Below, one piece after another: positions 48,012 to 60,300 of a DNA stretch of 64,000 nt. This DNA comes from Populus alba (lineage: Eukaryota; Streptophyta; Magnoliopsida; Malpighiales; Salicaceae), in the NCBI RefSeq assembly GCF_005239225.2, contig NC_133289.1, forward strand, positions 15,050,889-15,114,888. Reading direction: 5' to 3'. A program made the position numbers and the translations under genes. How positions within the stretch are numbered: the first letter of the stretch is position 1; each line of letters begins with the position of its first letter. Below the pieces are notes generated by a model. The model did no database searches and had not been told where the DNA came from. It saw only the letters and a program-made list of their open reading frames with translations.

Positions 48012-49014
48012 ACAGGAGATCTTCCCTGCAGTAGGGTGATCTTGTAGCCGAGAACCAAGTGCAGTTTTGAGTCTTTAGATGTACTGAACCGAAATTCAGC
48101 AAGCACAATTGAGAGGTAGAGAGAGCACCCATTGTGTTTGTTTTTGCTCAATTGCAAATGAGACACATCAGTCTCTGATTGTTGCAGAATAATAAACCTG
48201 ACAATTCTGGGTATACGAGACTCGACAAAACACAACACAATCTAATGTCAGCGCAGGAGCACATGGGAACACAAACTAAACATTGAGACTAATCTTGCTT
48301 AACTGCCCATCTGGACACAAATTGATTCTAAGACTGTCAGAATAATTATTCAGTGGTCGTAAATACCATGATGGAAGAATGCAGTCATCAATTCGTATGA
48401 GCATCTATAACACAAAAATAACTCTAGGCGCCAAACCCTCACCAGTGTGGCACTTGGGGCCTTGGCTTCAAAACCAATCTTCATGCTCACAAAATACTAC
48501 CAATTCCATAGCCAAGAAAATGACAAAAAATGGTAAAATAATTGACAAATCAGATACAAAAATCTCATTTCATGGTAAAGCAGAAAACTCGGGTCTTACA
48601 AGGTTTTTCATCAACGTCCTACTGGTGGAATCCAAGCATGATAACAGCACCAATGAGTCACCTCGTGCTAAAAGACACTTCGCATCTGTAAAAACAAAGA
48701 AACAGCGACCAGGAAAAAGTACAGCAAAAAAAGAGTTGCCTGTTCGTTCTTAAACATTTTTTTCTCGACACGTGCATGCCAAAGATGCAATCATGGTCAC
48801 AAAGTTTAGGAATACCAAAACACAAACAAACAAGGAAGAAGAAGAAAACGTGGGAAAGTGCTTTATGATTGAAAAAAGCATTGATAAATAGATAAATTAA
48901 CATGCATCCATTAAAACAGGCCTCGGCATACATTAATAACACCTTATTCACATCAATGGAGAGACAATGCACTTGTTTCTTTCTTTCTTTATTTCTTATT
49001 TATTTATTTATTCT

Positions 49015-49025
49015 GGGGGGGGGGG
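49015..49025. repeat. G11 homopolymer
   Basis: Eleven G in a row next to a TTTC/TTTA tetranucleotide tract (48978-49013). Long G runs are rare in this AT-rich sequence and prone to sequencing error. Confidence 0.85.
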
Positions 49026-49095
49026 TGAATAAAGTGACAAACACTCATTGATAGGCATAATCAAAATTAAACATTCAGATACAGTTATGCAACAA

Positions 49096-49151
49096 GAGAA
49101 AACACGACCTTGGATCAGTAAATGAGAAAACACGACCTTGGATCAGTAAAT
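49096..49151. repeat. Exact 28-bp tandem duplication
   Basis: Two adjacent identical 28-bp units, each beginning GAGAAAACACGACCTTGGAT. Perfect identity suggests a recent slippage event or an assembly artefact. Confidence 0.9.
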
Positions 49152-50440
49152 GAGACAGATAGGAGCCAGGGCCAAGGAGAAACCACGATTGCTCGAGCTT
49201 GCAGCAGGTATTGCACTGGAAAATAGAGCAGGTGGTATTCAGATAAAATACTCATGTGGCTGTCTTCTATGATGATAAGTTGCAGATTAAAAACCACCAT
49301 ACATTTCATCCACACCATCAGCACTTAAAATCTAACCGCCATGTATACAATACGAACATGACTCTTGTCTACAAAGTAAGACTATTGCAGGTCACTTTTT
49401 TTCATTCCAGCATACTTCATCAAAATGGAACTTAATGTCTAATGGATAAGAAGCATCCAATCAAAAACATTATATTGGTGCTATGCTCTAAGAGAAGAGA
49501 AAGCTCTCCTCTTATTTTCACTTTGTTTTCAGAGAGAGAAGAGGAAGTTTAATAATTGAGGCAGAACCTATTCACAAACTATATACACCCACGACAAAAT
49601 TTCATTCTATATTCTGAAAATTGTTTCATTATTATCTACTACAATAAATTGAACTTCAATCTAGATTTCTCCTATTGAAATTCCAATTATTTACCAGTGC
49701 ATGAAGCAATTTGAATTTGAATCAATCTTTCTTAATCAAGTCTACATCAAACAAATCAAAAACAAACTGCACTCAATCAAGGCCAGTTTTAGTTTTTTGT
49801 TTTCTTATCTGATATTGGGCTTTGAAGTTGCACGCAGCCATTGCACTAAAGCTTTAGTAGAAAGAAACAAGATGTACACCACCCATCATTAAGAAGTTCC
49901 TCTTAAGATATTCAAATATCTCAATGCAACCTTGAATACACAAGTACAAACAGTCATTCCAAGAACCTGAGGAAGAATAGCAGGCACAAGCACTCAAGCA
50001 GTTCACATTACCGAGAAACTCTCCACTATCTTCACACTATCATGGTCCAATTTTCATATTCCTAATCATGCAGAAAAAAACTTAAATGCAGAACATCCAT
50101 CGTAGCAAACCAAACAAATCCAAACTTATTTTATGGTCATCAAATTCAAGACTAACTTTAATACGTGTATTTAATACTTGCATGCATGGCGGTATGTTCT
50201 CATCTCCCAGACCAACATCAAACAATACGTGTATTTAATACTTCAAGTTTCATAAATTAAGAACATCAAAGGAAGGAATTACTATATTATCCAATCCAGG
50301 TTAAAAGAAGAAGAAGCAAGCAACCAGCACAAAATCCCTCCTTCATAACCTCCAAAACAAAGACAAAAGAGCGAAAAATTAATGAAACCTAAACAAACAG
50401 AAAATTAGTCAGAGCCCCACACCTTGTGAAAAAAATATAA

Positions 50441-50633
50441 GTGATTCCTCTCGAGGGGCAATGTCTGATTAAACCGTCCTCTACGATTCATTTACTACCT
50501 AGGCTGTCGTTTCGCAACGGCTCTAACTCTACTAACATCCTCACTAGGCACTGGCTTCCCTTGAGTCGAATCAATTGATGGAATCCCTAACTGCTTCATC
50601 ATCTCGATCTCATCCTCATCCATCAAACCCCCA
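50441..50633 (-). pseudogene. U4/U6.U5 tri-snRNP 27K-like terminal exon, decayed
   Basis: On the minus strand, after an AG acceptor (50635-50634), the frame reads MDEDEIEMMKQLGIPSIDST, then QGKPVPSEDVSRVRAVAKRQ, PR, two stops (TAG TAA), MNRRGRFNQTLPLERN. It matches the conserved C-terminus of the plant SNRNP27/27K splicing protein, where QYMNRRGGFNRPLP is expected; the stops replace Gln and Tyr. The intact gene acts in the tri-snRNP. No other exons were found in the window. The LTR element starting at 50787 lies 154 bp upstream, in what would be the preceding intron, so insertion may have cut the gene. Confidence 0.7.
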
Positions 50634-50786
50634 CTGTTGCAAACCAGGAAGAATCGTAGCGGGGAAGAGGATTTTATTGAAACGATGACATTTTTAATAA
50701 TGCTTAATCTAGCCTTCAGCCTACACGTACCATTTAAATAAAACAGCCACTTACCATCATGCAACGCTAGTCTTGTCTTTTATTTA

Positions 50787-51079
50787 TGTTAGTTGTTAGT
50801 ATTGTTACTATCATGAGATACATGTGTAACTAAACTAACAAATTCTAGCATCTATTCCCTAGTACATTTGTAACAACTTAAGGAATAGAAGAATAGAATA
50901 ATGCAATATAACAATTCTCGTGTTTTTCCCTCTATTCCCTCTTCTTTTTCTCTCATCTTCTTCCCATTATCCCTCTACTATTCTACTTACATTTTATGTT
51001 AGTTGGGAAGGCCACTACCAACCTAACTCATCAATTGGATTCCCTTCTAATTGGTTCTCTCAAGATTCAAATTGCAACA
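50787..51079 (+). mobile_element. 5' LTR of a Ty3/gypsy element
   Basis: A 293-bp segment starting TGTTAGTTGTTAG and ending TTGCAACA (TGTT/AACA ends). It is followed after two bases by the initiator-Met primer-binding site TGGTATCAGAGCC (51082-51094). No matching 3' LTR is present, so its left end rests on the TG start only. Confidence 0.7.
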
Positions 51080-51081
51080 AG

Positions 51082-54000
51082 TGGTATCAGAGCCATAGAT
51101 CTTTGGACTTCAGCTATGGCACCAGACACAAGATCTCAAGAAGCTAGAAGACTCCTTCAACATTACAAATAAGGAACAATCGCAATGGCATGAACAAGTT
51201 TTGAACCTATTAGAAACCTATGGGCAACTGTTACACTCTACCAAATCGACTCAAGATGCTAAGATCGAGGAGCTCAAATGAACTCATCAGTGGAATAGCT
51301 TACCAACAAAATATCCTACTATAGAGGATGCAATCAAATACGATGGGTCGTAGCCCCATGAAAGAATTCATAATGGAGGTTCTGTTTCAAAACCCGGTTG
51401 GTCTGGCGATGATAGGCAACCCTCCTATAAGATAAATAAACCTTGAAAAGATTTTTCATATTTTGATGGCGAAGATGTTCACAAATAGTTATATAAATGC
51501 AATCAATATTTTAACGTGGAAGAAATTAAGGGATCAAAAGGGGTTAAGTTCGCTTCTTTTTATTTAGACGGCATGGCTTTATACTGGCATCAAAACTTTA
51601 CAAGGAATCTTAAGGGTCGGGAGGTTACTTAGAAAGAATATATTGAGGCTTTGTATGGCCGATTTGGTGGTCAATAGGATCCCTTCAAGGTGCTTATGGA
51701 GCTAAAGAAAATTGACAGCTTGGAGGCATATATTCAAGATTTGATGTACTCTAGAACAAAGTAGACATTAATGGAAAAACAAGCAATGATGTTTTTTATC
51801 GGAGGATTGGAAATAGAAATCAAGAATCCAGTTAAAATATTCAACCCTAAGGCTCTCAAACAAGCCTATAATCTTGCTCACTTGTAAGATAATACTCTGG
51901 ATTATAGAAAATCCCACTCCCAACCACATCAAACATAGCACAAATACACCCCTAAGTCCTGCCCCACATTACCCCCACCAAACAACACACACCATTACTA
52001 TATTCAAGACATCCAGCAATATAAAACTTTAACAACCTCAAACAACAACAAAATGGCATACTACCCTCCTTAATAAAACCAACCAGTTCAATAAAAGCTA
52101 GAGACTTAGAAGAAAGAAGGGCTAAGGGACTATGCTTCTAGTGTGATGAAAGGTTTGTTCCAAGCCACAAATGCAAAAATAAGCAATTTTATTCCTTGTG
52201 CATAATAGAAGATGATGAGGATGTGTAGATGTAGAAGGTGAAGTGAATGTTATTGAGCATGAATCACTCACCCCCCTATATTTCTCTCAATGCCTAGGAA
52301 GGTATAGTGGGTTGCCATACAGTAAAAGTAACCAGAAACGCTGACAACCATCTTCTAAGCATTCTGATTGATTATGATGTACCATAACTTTATCAATAGT
52401 ACATCTGCCAATAAGCTGCAATATCTAGTGATTAATACTTAAAAGTGCATTTTTATCAAGATTTTATATCATCATTTTGCACTTGAAGTATCAATAACTC
52501 CTTAACTAGAGCATGTTTTATAATAACATGTCTGATAATATAAGATAGCTTTAATTTGTAGTAAATGCTCATTTTAAATACAAGCATATCTCATAATTCA
52601 AAGGATTGATTAATGTGATTAACTATTGAAAGTGAAAAGATAAAGAAAAGGCTAAGCTTAGAAAATATATGCTGATTAAATTCAAATTGGAACACTTTTC
52701 AGTCATTGGGTCATATCTAGAGATGTAGATCTTGGATTCCAGTTTGGTTTATATGGCTAGAAAGTTAAGACATAGGCCTAAAACATTCATGAGAGTCCAA
52801 GACTCAATTCTGCCATTTGGAAGTCCAAATCTTAGCATCAAAAGAGAAGTCTGAATCTGTCCTACAGCCCAAATACTATTCAGTGTTCAACATATATCTC
52901 GAGTTTTAGAAGTTCAAATGACCTCTTTCTTATTTTGTTGGAAAACTGAGATGATTTCCCAAAACTTTCATGAAGACTATTTGTTTAAATTCTGATGTTA
53001 GCAATGACGTTTCCTGTAGACAAGAAGATAATGATTGTTACCAAGTCAAAAGGTGGCCACCCACTCAATAATTAGTCATCAAATCAATAGTTCTAAATTT
53101 TAGCACATAAAAGGAGCCATTTTCCATGTATTTAGGCATCTTGGTTGTTTATATCAAGATATTGCTCCTGCTCTCTTTATTTGTATTTTGTAATGTTCAA
53201 GTTTTATTCCATGTTATATTTTCTTTAATCTCTTGTTTATGCTTTTCATTTCCTTTGCTATACTTATATAATTATGTTCTTACCTTATGTATCTATGTTT
53301 CTCTTCTTCATTACATTTAGCTAAGTTTATTATGTCAAGGTGAAAAGGTGTCACTAATGGTGTTAGGATAAGTATAATATAAACTCAATATGGATTTCAA
53401 TGTTTATATCCTAAAAAACTTGCTATTGGCATATCTTATCATTTTTATCTTATTAATTCTTAATACATTACTTGTTAAATGGTTAATCTAGATTTGTGTT
53501 GTATAACACTTGGTACAACAATGTTTGGCACTTTCATAGCCAACTGTATGGTATAACCTATACATGTGCTATAAAAGGAACTTGATTTGTTATGGACATA
53601 AGTTAGTATCATGAATTCCTGAAAATATTTAAAAGTTTGGTGTTACTTAAATAAGATAATTAATATGATCATGTTAACAATTTATAATGAGCTATTAATG
53701 ACAAATCATCCGATTGTAACCTCCTTTGTGTGTGGTTTCTGGTTGAGTAACAAAAAAAGTTTATATTATACTTGTTTGAAATACCATTAGTGGATCCTCT
53801 AACATTGACATTTGTTTTTATCATTGTTTAATCTTTATATCAATCTTACATCTTAAAGTCCTATTTAACTCATCATCACCATCATCGTCGTCGTCGTCGT
53901 CGTCGTCGCCGCTGTTATTATTATTTATAATTTATATAGTTAACCTCCCTTTGGTTCGGCCCTGGTCTTGTTGGGTTATTTATTACTTCTACATTCTTGC

Positions 54001-55750
54001 ACTTAGGATAAGACATCAAACTCTTTGATTGTGTCATCTAGTTACTCCCATTAGAACCTTAGTGGTAGAAACAACAAATGGTGGAATTATGCACTGCTCA
54101 ACAATGTGTAGAAATTTTATATGGAGAATGCAAGGAGTGAGTTTCATGACGAGTGTCTTCATTGTCGATTTAATTAATTATGCATGATGTTGGGTATCTA
54201 ACTATAAAGATCTCTAGATGTCCTTCAAATGGCACGACCAAGACGTATTACTCAAAGCCATCAATTACACCGGGGTATAAACCATTGAGTTGACACAACT
54301 TAACATCTTGCTGGTTAATCCTACACAATTGGCAAGTATAAGTTTATCCAGTCTAACACCTATCAAGGGTAAAAACAGTACTACAAGTTTTATGTCACCA
54401 TCAACCACAAGCAACTAGAAGAGGGAATTAACTCTAAAAGAACTACTTAAAAGTTACAAGGAGATATTCAAAGAACTTAAGGGACTGCCCTTCATCAAAA
54501 CTCATGACCACACTATCCCTAAGAAGAAAGGTGTTCAATCAATTAACCTTAGACCCTATAGATACTCTAGAGTGCAAAACGACATATTGGAAAAGATGGT
54601 GGAGGAAATACTTGAGTATGTAATCATCTAACAGAGCAATAACCCCTTTGTTTCCCCTATTATTTTGGTTAAGAAAAAAGATAGGTCCTGAAGACTTTGT
54701 GTTGATTATAAGGCCCTCAATCAACTTACCATCAAAGATAAATTTCCAATACCTCTAGTTGATGAGTTATTAGAAAAATTGATGGGTACAATTATATTCT
54801 CAAAGGTGGATCTACGATCTGGTTACCACCAGATTAGAATGACTTCTTAAGATGTGTTCAAGATAGCATTTCAAACTCATAACAATTACTATGAATTCTT
54901 AGTAATGTTATTTGGGCTTACCAACTCCCCTGCCATTTTCTAAAGCTTGATGAATGAAGTGTTCAAAAAGCATCTAAAGAAGTTTATGTTAGTATTTTTT
55001 TATAACATCTTGATCTATAGTCATTCAATGATTGAAAATCTAGAGCACTTACAAATAGTATTTGAGTTACTAAAAAGGCATCAGTTTGTGGCTAAGAGTA
55101 GTAAGTGTGCATTTGGCATTCATCAAGTGGAATATTTAGGGCATGTGATCTCTAAGGAAGGAGTAACTACTGACCCTAAAAAGATTTAAATCATTATCGA
55201 CTGGCCTGAACCCAAGAATGTCAAGCAATTACGTGGATTGTTAGGTTGTACTAGCTATTATAAATAGTTTGTCAAAGACTATAAATCCATTAGCAAACCA
55301 CTAACTCAGCTACTAAAAAAAGATGCATTTTCCTAGAATGAAGATGCAGTTAGGGCTTTCAAAGGCCTAAAGGAAGCTATGACATAACCCCCGATTCTCT
55401 CCCTACTTGACCTTAACAAGCATTTTATGGTTGAAACAGATGTATTAGGATCTAGTATAGGTGTCGTGCTTATGCAAGAGGGACACCCTATAAGGCTATA
55501 ACAATCATCAGCAAATCCTTGGGACCGAGACAACAAGCCTTATCTATTTATGAAAGGGAAATGTTAGTCATCCTAAATGCGATTACCAAGTGGAGATACT
55601 ACCTATGGGGAAGACATTTTACTATTATAACAAACCATCCAAGTCATTCTAGTACATTCATCGATAAATGTGACAAAATAACGGGCTTTCGATATGGTAG
55701 AAAATTTTGCAGGACCCCATACATCAGAATGTATAATGGTAAAAGGTTCT
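51082..55750 (+). mobile_element. Decayed Ty3/gypsy retrotransposon body (gag-pol), 3' truncated
   Basis: After the primer-binding site comes a gag with many stops (51118-51890: 'YFDGEDVHKWLYKCNQYF'-like, then LDGMALYWHQNF) and a zinc knuckle around 52130-52190 (CF*CDERFVPSHKCKNK; Trp now a stop). The start of an aspartic-protease domain (LIDYD.., changed from LID.G) follows. The solo LTR at 52429-54036 interrupts here; translation-like text resumes at VTPIRTLVVETTNG. Reverse transcriptase covers about 54500-55200 ([50 protein letters not shown]). Its catalytic FFDDILIYS motif has become FFYNILIYS, so it is inactive. RNase H remains at about 55390-55640. Integrase and the 3' LTR are missing. 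Confidence 0.85.
52429..54036 (+). mobile_element. Solo LTR (1608 bp) nested in the gypsy protease region
   Basis: Begins TGATTAATACTTAAAAGTGC, ends TTGATTGTGTCA and is flanked by a perfect 5-bp duplication TCTAG (52424-52428 and 54037-54041). It aligns along its length with the solo LTR at 32050-33398 but is about 260 bp longer, partly from extra sequence near 53350-53520. It carries an unusual (CGT)n run at 53886-53911. No internal region remains. Confidence 0.9.
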
Positions 55751-56206
55751 GAACTTTTTTTTTTTTTTTTTGTAATATCTGCCTTCCATGTTTCTTGTAA
55801 AGGCTCCCCTCTTAGGGGTTTCTTGTGTTTTGGAGCTTAAGGACTAAATTCAACATTTCAAGAAACATGAAGGATCAAATAAAAAAGGATAAAGACAAGG
55901 CAAATTTGATGAAGTGACAAGAATATGGCGCGGCAAATGCGGGCCTGATTCTTTGTCTTATCTTTATTATAAAAATACTTCTCAATCAACAAACAATTGT
56001 ATTTCAAACCAATCTATCTTTACCTTTAGCACTAGACAGCTTGCGCTTATACAAGGGTTGATTATTTTTTATTTGATTTGGTTTTTATTTTTTAAAAATA
56101 ATTAAAAAATTTTTTTAAATTAAAATCGATTTAAAATTGACCAGTTTTAATTCAGTTTTTTTTTTAATAAAAAACCGGCTCAAACTGGTTTGGCTTGGTT
56201 TTTCTG
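55751..56206. other. Spacer between the gypsy remnant and the hAT-like element
   Basis: A T17 tract at about 55757-55773 and mixed sequence with no recognised gene. CGGTT-rich text starts near 56150, just before the hAT-like element. Confidence 0.4.
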
Positions 56207-56214
56207 GTTTAGCT

Positions 56215-57175
56215 TAGGGCTAAGCATTTTCGGTTCGGTCCGGTTTTGGACCAAAATAAACAACCAAACCAATTTTTTTTTTTTTTAAGATTTGGAACCG
56301 AACCGAACTGAAAACCAGTTCAAACCGATTAATTTCGGTTCGGTTCGGTTTTTTCCCCTTCCAAACAGGTTCAAACTGAAATTATGTCGGTTGAGTTTTT
56401 TTTGGGCTTTTTATTAACCACATTTTTCAGCAGTTTTGTTTCTGTACTTGCTTCCAAATCGGTAGCATGTAATTTACAATCCAAATCCCAAAATACAATA
56501 ACGAGAACAGTCTGAAAATGGAAGGAACATTGAGCCAAAACTGGAAGTTTTGCAGAATTAAATCATAGACCAAAGAAAAGCAAATCCTCCCCGTAAAATG
56601 GTAGACAATGACAAATATCTTTGCCATAACTGAGTATCACAAGTATTGCAGGTTGTTCAACTGAATGTAACATGTTGCATATAACTACATCTTGTACCTC
56701 TTTATCAAGAACACAACTAAACTCAAACATACCTCAAATATCATATTTTTTAAGTTGGATCTGTGATACCTTAACACAGATTTGAGAAATAAGAGGCAGA
56801 GAGTAAGGAGGAGAAGACAGATTTGAGAGATGAGAGATGAGAGGCAGAGAAAACATGGAGAAGAAGGCCGATTTGAGAGACGAGAGGGTAGGTACAGGGG
56901 GCGGCTGAGAAAATGAGAATGGTGAGATAAGTTTAGGGTTAGAAAATATGTTATTTATACTTGCTTTTTTTCAAGAGATAGCTTAGTTGAACCAGACCGG
57001 TTTGGTTCGGTTCAATCGGTTTTAGAATTTGAAAACCGAAACCAAACCGAACCAGAAATATTTTGTAATTTTCTAATCGGTTTAATCGGTTTTTTTTCAC
57101 GGTTCGGTTTTCTCGGTTATTTTTTTTCCGGTTTTCTCGGTTTAATCGGTTTTTTGGTTTATTTGCTCACCCCTA
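56215..57175. mobile_element. hAT-like non-autonomous element with 8-bp target duplication
   Basis: Ends are TAGGGCTAAGCA on the left and, reversed, TAGGGGTGAGCA on the right: 12-bp terminal inverted repeats with two differences. The flanks GTTTAGCT (56207-56214) and GTTTGGCT (57176-57183) form an 8-bp duplication with one mismatch, the length made by hAT transposases. Both subterminal regions are packed with CGGTT/AACCG motifs in opposite orientation (56229-56350; 56995-57140), like the subterminal binding sites of hAT elements. The middle (56380-56960) has no transposase frame; its 66-codon minus frame is unremarkable. Confidence 0.78.
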
Positions 57176-57183
57176 GTTTGGCT

Positions 57184-58200
57184 TGGTTTTGGCTTGACTT
57201 TTTTTTCCGGTTTGGGTTCGATTTGGTTTTTTCGGTTTCAGGCTTATAAAACCAAAACTAAACCGAACCAATTAGTTTTTTTTTTTTAAATTTTAATAGG
57301 TTTAATCAATTTTTTTTATATTTGATTTTTTCCGTTATTTTTTTTTTTTTTTATATAATTGATTTTCCTATTTTTTTACTTACCAAGAAAAAATTGTTAT
57401 TATATGCCAGTTGAAACGACAGCTCCCCTGTAAAAATTTGTTACTTTCAAAAATCGCAAAACAATTGAAAAGTTCTGCTTTGTTACAAAAATAAAAGGTT
57501 TTATTTTTTAGCACAGTAATAAAATAAATTAAAAAAATATTTAAAATAATACTTTAACTTGATAAGTCGGCATGTGACATATACAACTCGCTAAAATATT
57601 ATGGTCATGATGTCTTTGCTAACCTCTTAACTCCCTCTCACAAACAAAAAAAACCTAACAATTCATAATTCATAAAAAAAACAATTTATAATTTATCTTC
57701 CCCTTCAAAATTAAAAAATCAAAAATAGTTCATGATTCATCTTAATTAACAATTAATAATTAAATACAGAAACACATGTCTCACATGCTGTCGTGGTTAA
57801 CTTTCTGGGGTGAATTTGGCTTGTTGATAATAATATTCAACACATCTACAATGGTATATGGAAGTCAAAATAAAATAATGTATTAACATGTGTTATCTCT
57901 AAGCAAGATCAGGGTCGTGATGTTTTTGCTAGAAAGAGCTCCAGGAAGCTATAAATTAGTCTTTGATTTTATAAAACAAATTAAATAGCCCCTTTAATTT
58001 AAAAAATAATTTTGAAATTTAATATTATATTATTTTAAAAATATATTCTCTTACCATCAAGATTCTCACGTCATCTACTTTTTTTTTTTTTTTTTTTTGT
58101 TCTTTTCCCTTTCATAAAAAATAATAATTAAAAATCAGCTTGATACTTGATAGTTTCCATGCTTCTTTGGTGAAATGTCATTTAAAATTTTGGGTTAACC
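57184..58200. other. AT-rich spacer upstream of histone H4
   Basis: Poly-T tracts and low-complexity sequence, with more CGGTTT-type text up to about 57260 that may be a second, degraded repeat. No gene is seen. Confidence 0.4.
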
Positions 58201-58308
58201 AAACGCGGCAAAGAAGCTCTGTGTTTTCACATTTCATGGGCGTAAGAACCATCCCGCTTAAAAAATTCCACTTCCAAAGTACCCACGATCCCGCTCTACC
58301 CAATTCCA

Positions 58309-58418
58309 CCAATCAGATTCAAGGATACATAATCCAATGGTCAATAACCTAAATCTCAATCCTCACGCGGATCGCCATCTGATCCAACGACCACCACACC
58401 GCCTTGCCTTCTATAAAA
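58309..58418 (+). promoter_or_regulatory. Histone H4 promoter: CCAAT boxes, octamer and TATA box
   Basis: CCAAT occurs at 58309-58313 and 58334-58338. The plant histone octamer CGCGGATC is at 58366-58373, and a TATA box (TATAAAA) at 58412-58418, 76 bp before the ATG. The octamer is the element that drives S-phase and meristem expression of plant H3/H4 genes. The order and spacing suit a functional core promoter. Confidence 0.85.
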
Positions 58419-58460
58419 CTAACTCTCCAAACTCTACCTCATCAAATCAAATCACAATAA

Positions 58461-58805
<345 letters not shown>

Positions 58806-59740
58806 AGGAATTTGGGGATTTTCTGGGCTAGTGGTCGATTTAGGGTGCTTCTTTTTTCCTTTTTAGGGTGCGTGGGTTGATAGGCTTTAGGTAGATGTCT
58901 AATTCTTGTATTTTCAAAGCTGCAAGTGTCTCTCTCTTGATGCTTGATCTAAATGAAATGCTCCCTTTCCTTTTTCTTCCGTGTCCTGTTTTGACCGGTT
59001 TTAATTTCTGATTCGATCTCCCAAGTTGAATTCTTCTGTTTGCATACTGGATTTTGCTTTGGCGTTGCATATATATATATATTTCACCACCAATTCCGGG
59101 ATCTTAGGTTTGACAAAGTAAGAATCCGAGAGCGCTGCTGTTTGTTTGGATGTATTACCGTTAGTTGAATCAGAACTGGGTTGAACTGTTTGATAACCTA
59201 TACTTTTATGACGCAGCTCGCTAATTTAACGAAGAAATGCTTAAAAAGAGTAATCTTGTGGATGGGAATGCTAAGACTGTAGGATACCAATGATTGGTTT
59301 GAGATTGTTCCTCAGAATTGTCTGTCGTGAGTTATATACTTGAAGGGTATTATTTACTAGTCTGTTCCGGATAGTATTTTGTTTGATGTTTAATTAATCA
59401 AAAAAACTAGCAGAGGCCGAAAAAACCAGCTGTGTCCAATTCAATTCAACTTTGAGCTAAATTGCAAGTCTGGGCACTGCTTCTGAGTGCCCATTTTGTC
59501 TAAAAATTTGGGGTTTCAGCATTTTTCTTAAGAATTGGATCTGCTGTTTGTGTTTGGATGCACCCGCATGGTGTTGAAAATATGGCGGAGTAATGGGATT
59601 TTCAAAACAATTTTTAGTGCAACGTTTTTCATCAATCACAGATCTAAAGAAAAGGGTGAATGGTTCCTATGTTTTTGCCCTGTTTGTTTCATCAACCTGC
59701 CTGCTTCATGAAGAATAGTTTTATTCTATAAAATAAATTA
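58806..59740. other. H4 3' flank, no further gene
   Basis: The 3' UTR probably occupies the first 200-250 bp. A short (TA)n run is at about 59069-59080. Mixed-composition sequence follows; short minus frames at 58840-59070 and 59457-59639 resemble nothing known. Confidence 0.4.
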
Positions 59741-60300
59741 TTTTTTAATATTTGATGGTGTTATAAAAAAATAAATTTAAAAATTAATGTTTTGATTTTA
59801 TTTCAAGTTTGTTAAAAAAAAATGAGGAAATCTAATAAATAAAAATTTTAAAAAATATAATTTCATAAGTTATTTTAAATAAAATAAATAAAAATTAAAA
59901 TAATAAAAAGTAAATCTTACAAAGAATAGAGTTGGAGAATGATAAATTTTTTAAAAAAATCTAATTTCATAATTATTTTAAATAAAATAAATAATAATTA
60001 AAATAATAGAGACCAAATATGATAGAAAAAAAGTTGAAAAATAATAAAATTAAAAAATATATAATTTCATAAATTATTTCAAGTAAAATAAATATAATTA
60101 AAAGAATAAAAATTAACTGTGATAAATAAAAAATTTTAATTAAAAAAAATGATAAGATAAAAATAAATAATAATAATAAAAGTAATGATTAAGATTGATA
60201 TAAAAATCAAATTAAATAATTTTTTTAAAAAAATTAAAATAAAATATATAACAATTAAAATATTGAAAAATCAAATTTGATATAATTAATAAATAACACA
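59740..60300. repeat. AT-rich tandem array, about 102-bp unit
   Basis: The phrase ATTTCATAA.TTATTT.AA.TAAAATAAATA recurs at about 59860, 59963 and 60064, a spacing of 101-103 bp. The body AAAATAATA..GA..AAAT.TGATA..AAAA repeats with it. It resembles the array near 36600-36700 and, more loosely, 5200-5720. All are probably parts of one dispersed element family. Confidence 0.5.

Larger units (their letters stand above)
47544..50440. other. Unassigned non-repetitive region with small tandem duplications
   Basis: Composition is closer to genic DNA than to the AT deserts elsewhere. The 124-codon plus frame at 48379-48753 and the 121-codon minus frame at 47873-48238 resemble nothing I know. Part of this could be 3' sequence of the minus-strand 27K-like pseudogene at 50441-50633. 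No RNA gene was identified. Confidence 0.35.

Noticed and set aside
48379..48753. 124-codon plus-strand frame
   Set aside because: No recognisable domain, no promoter motif and atypical composition; kept only as unassigned sequence.
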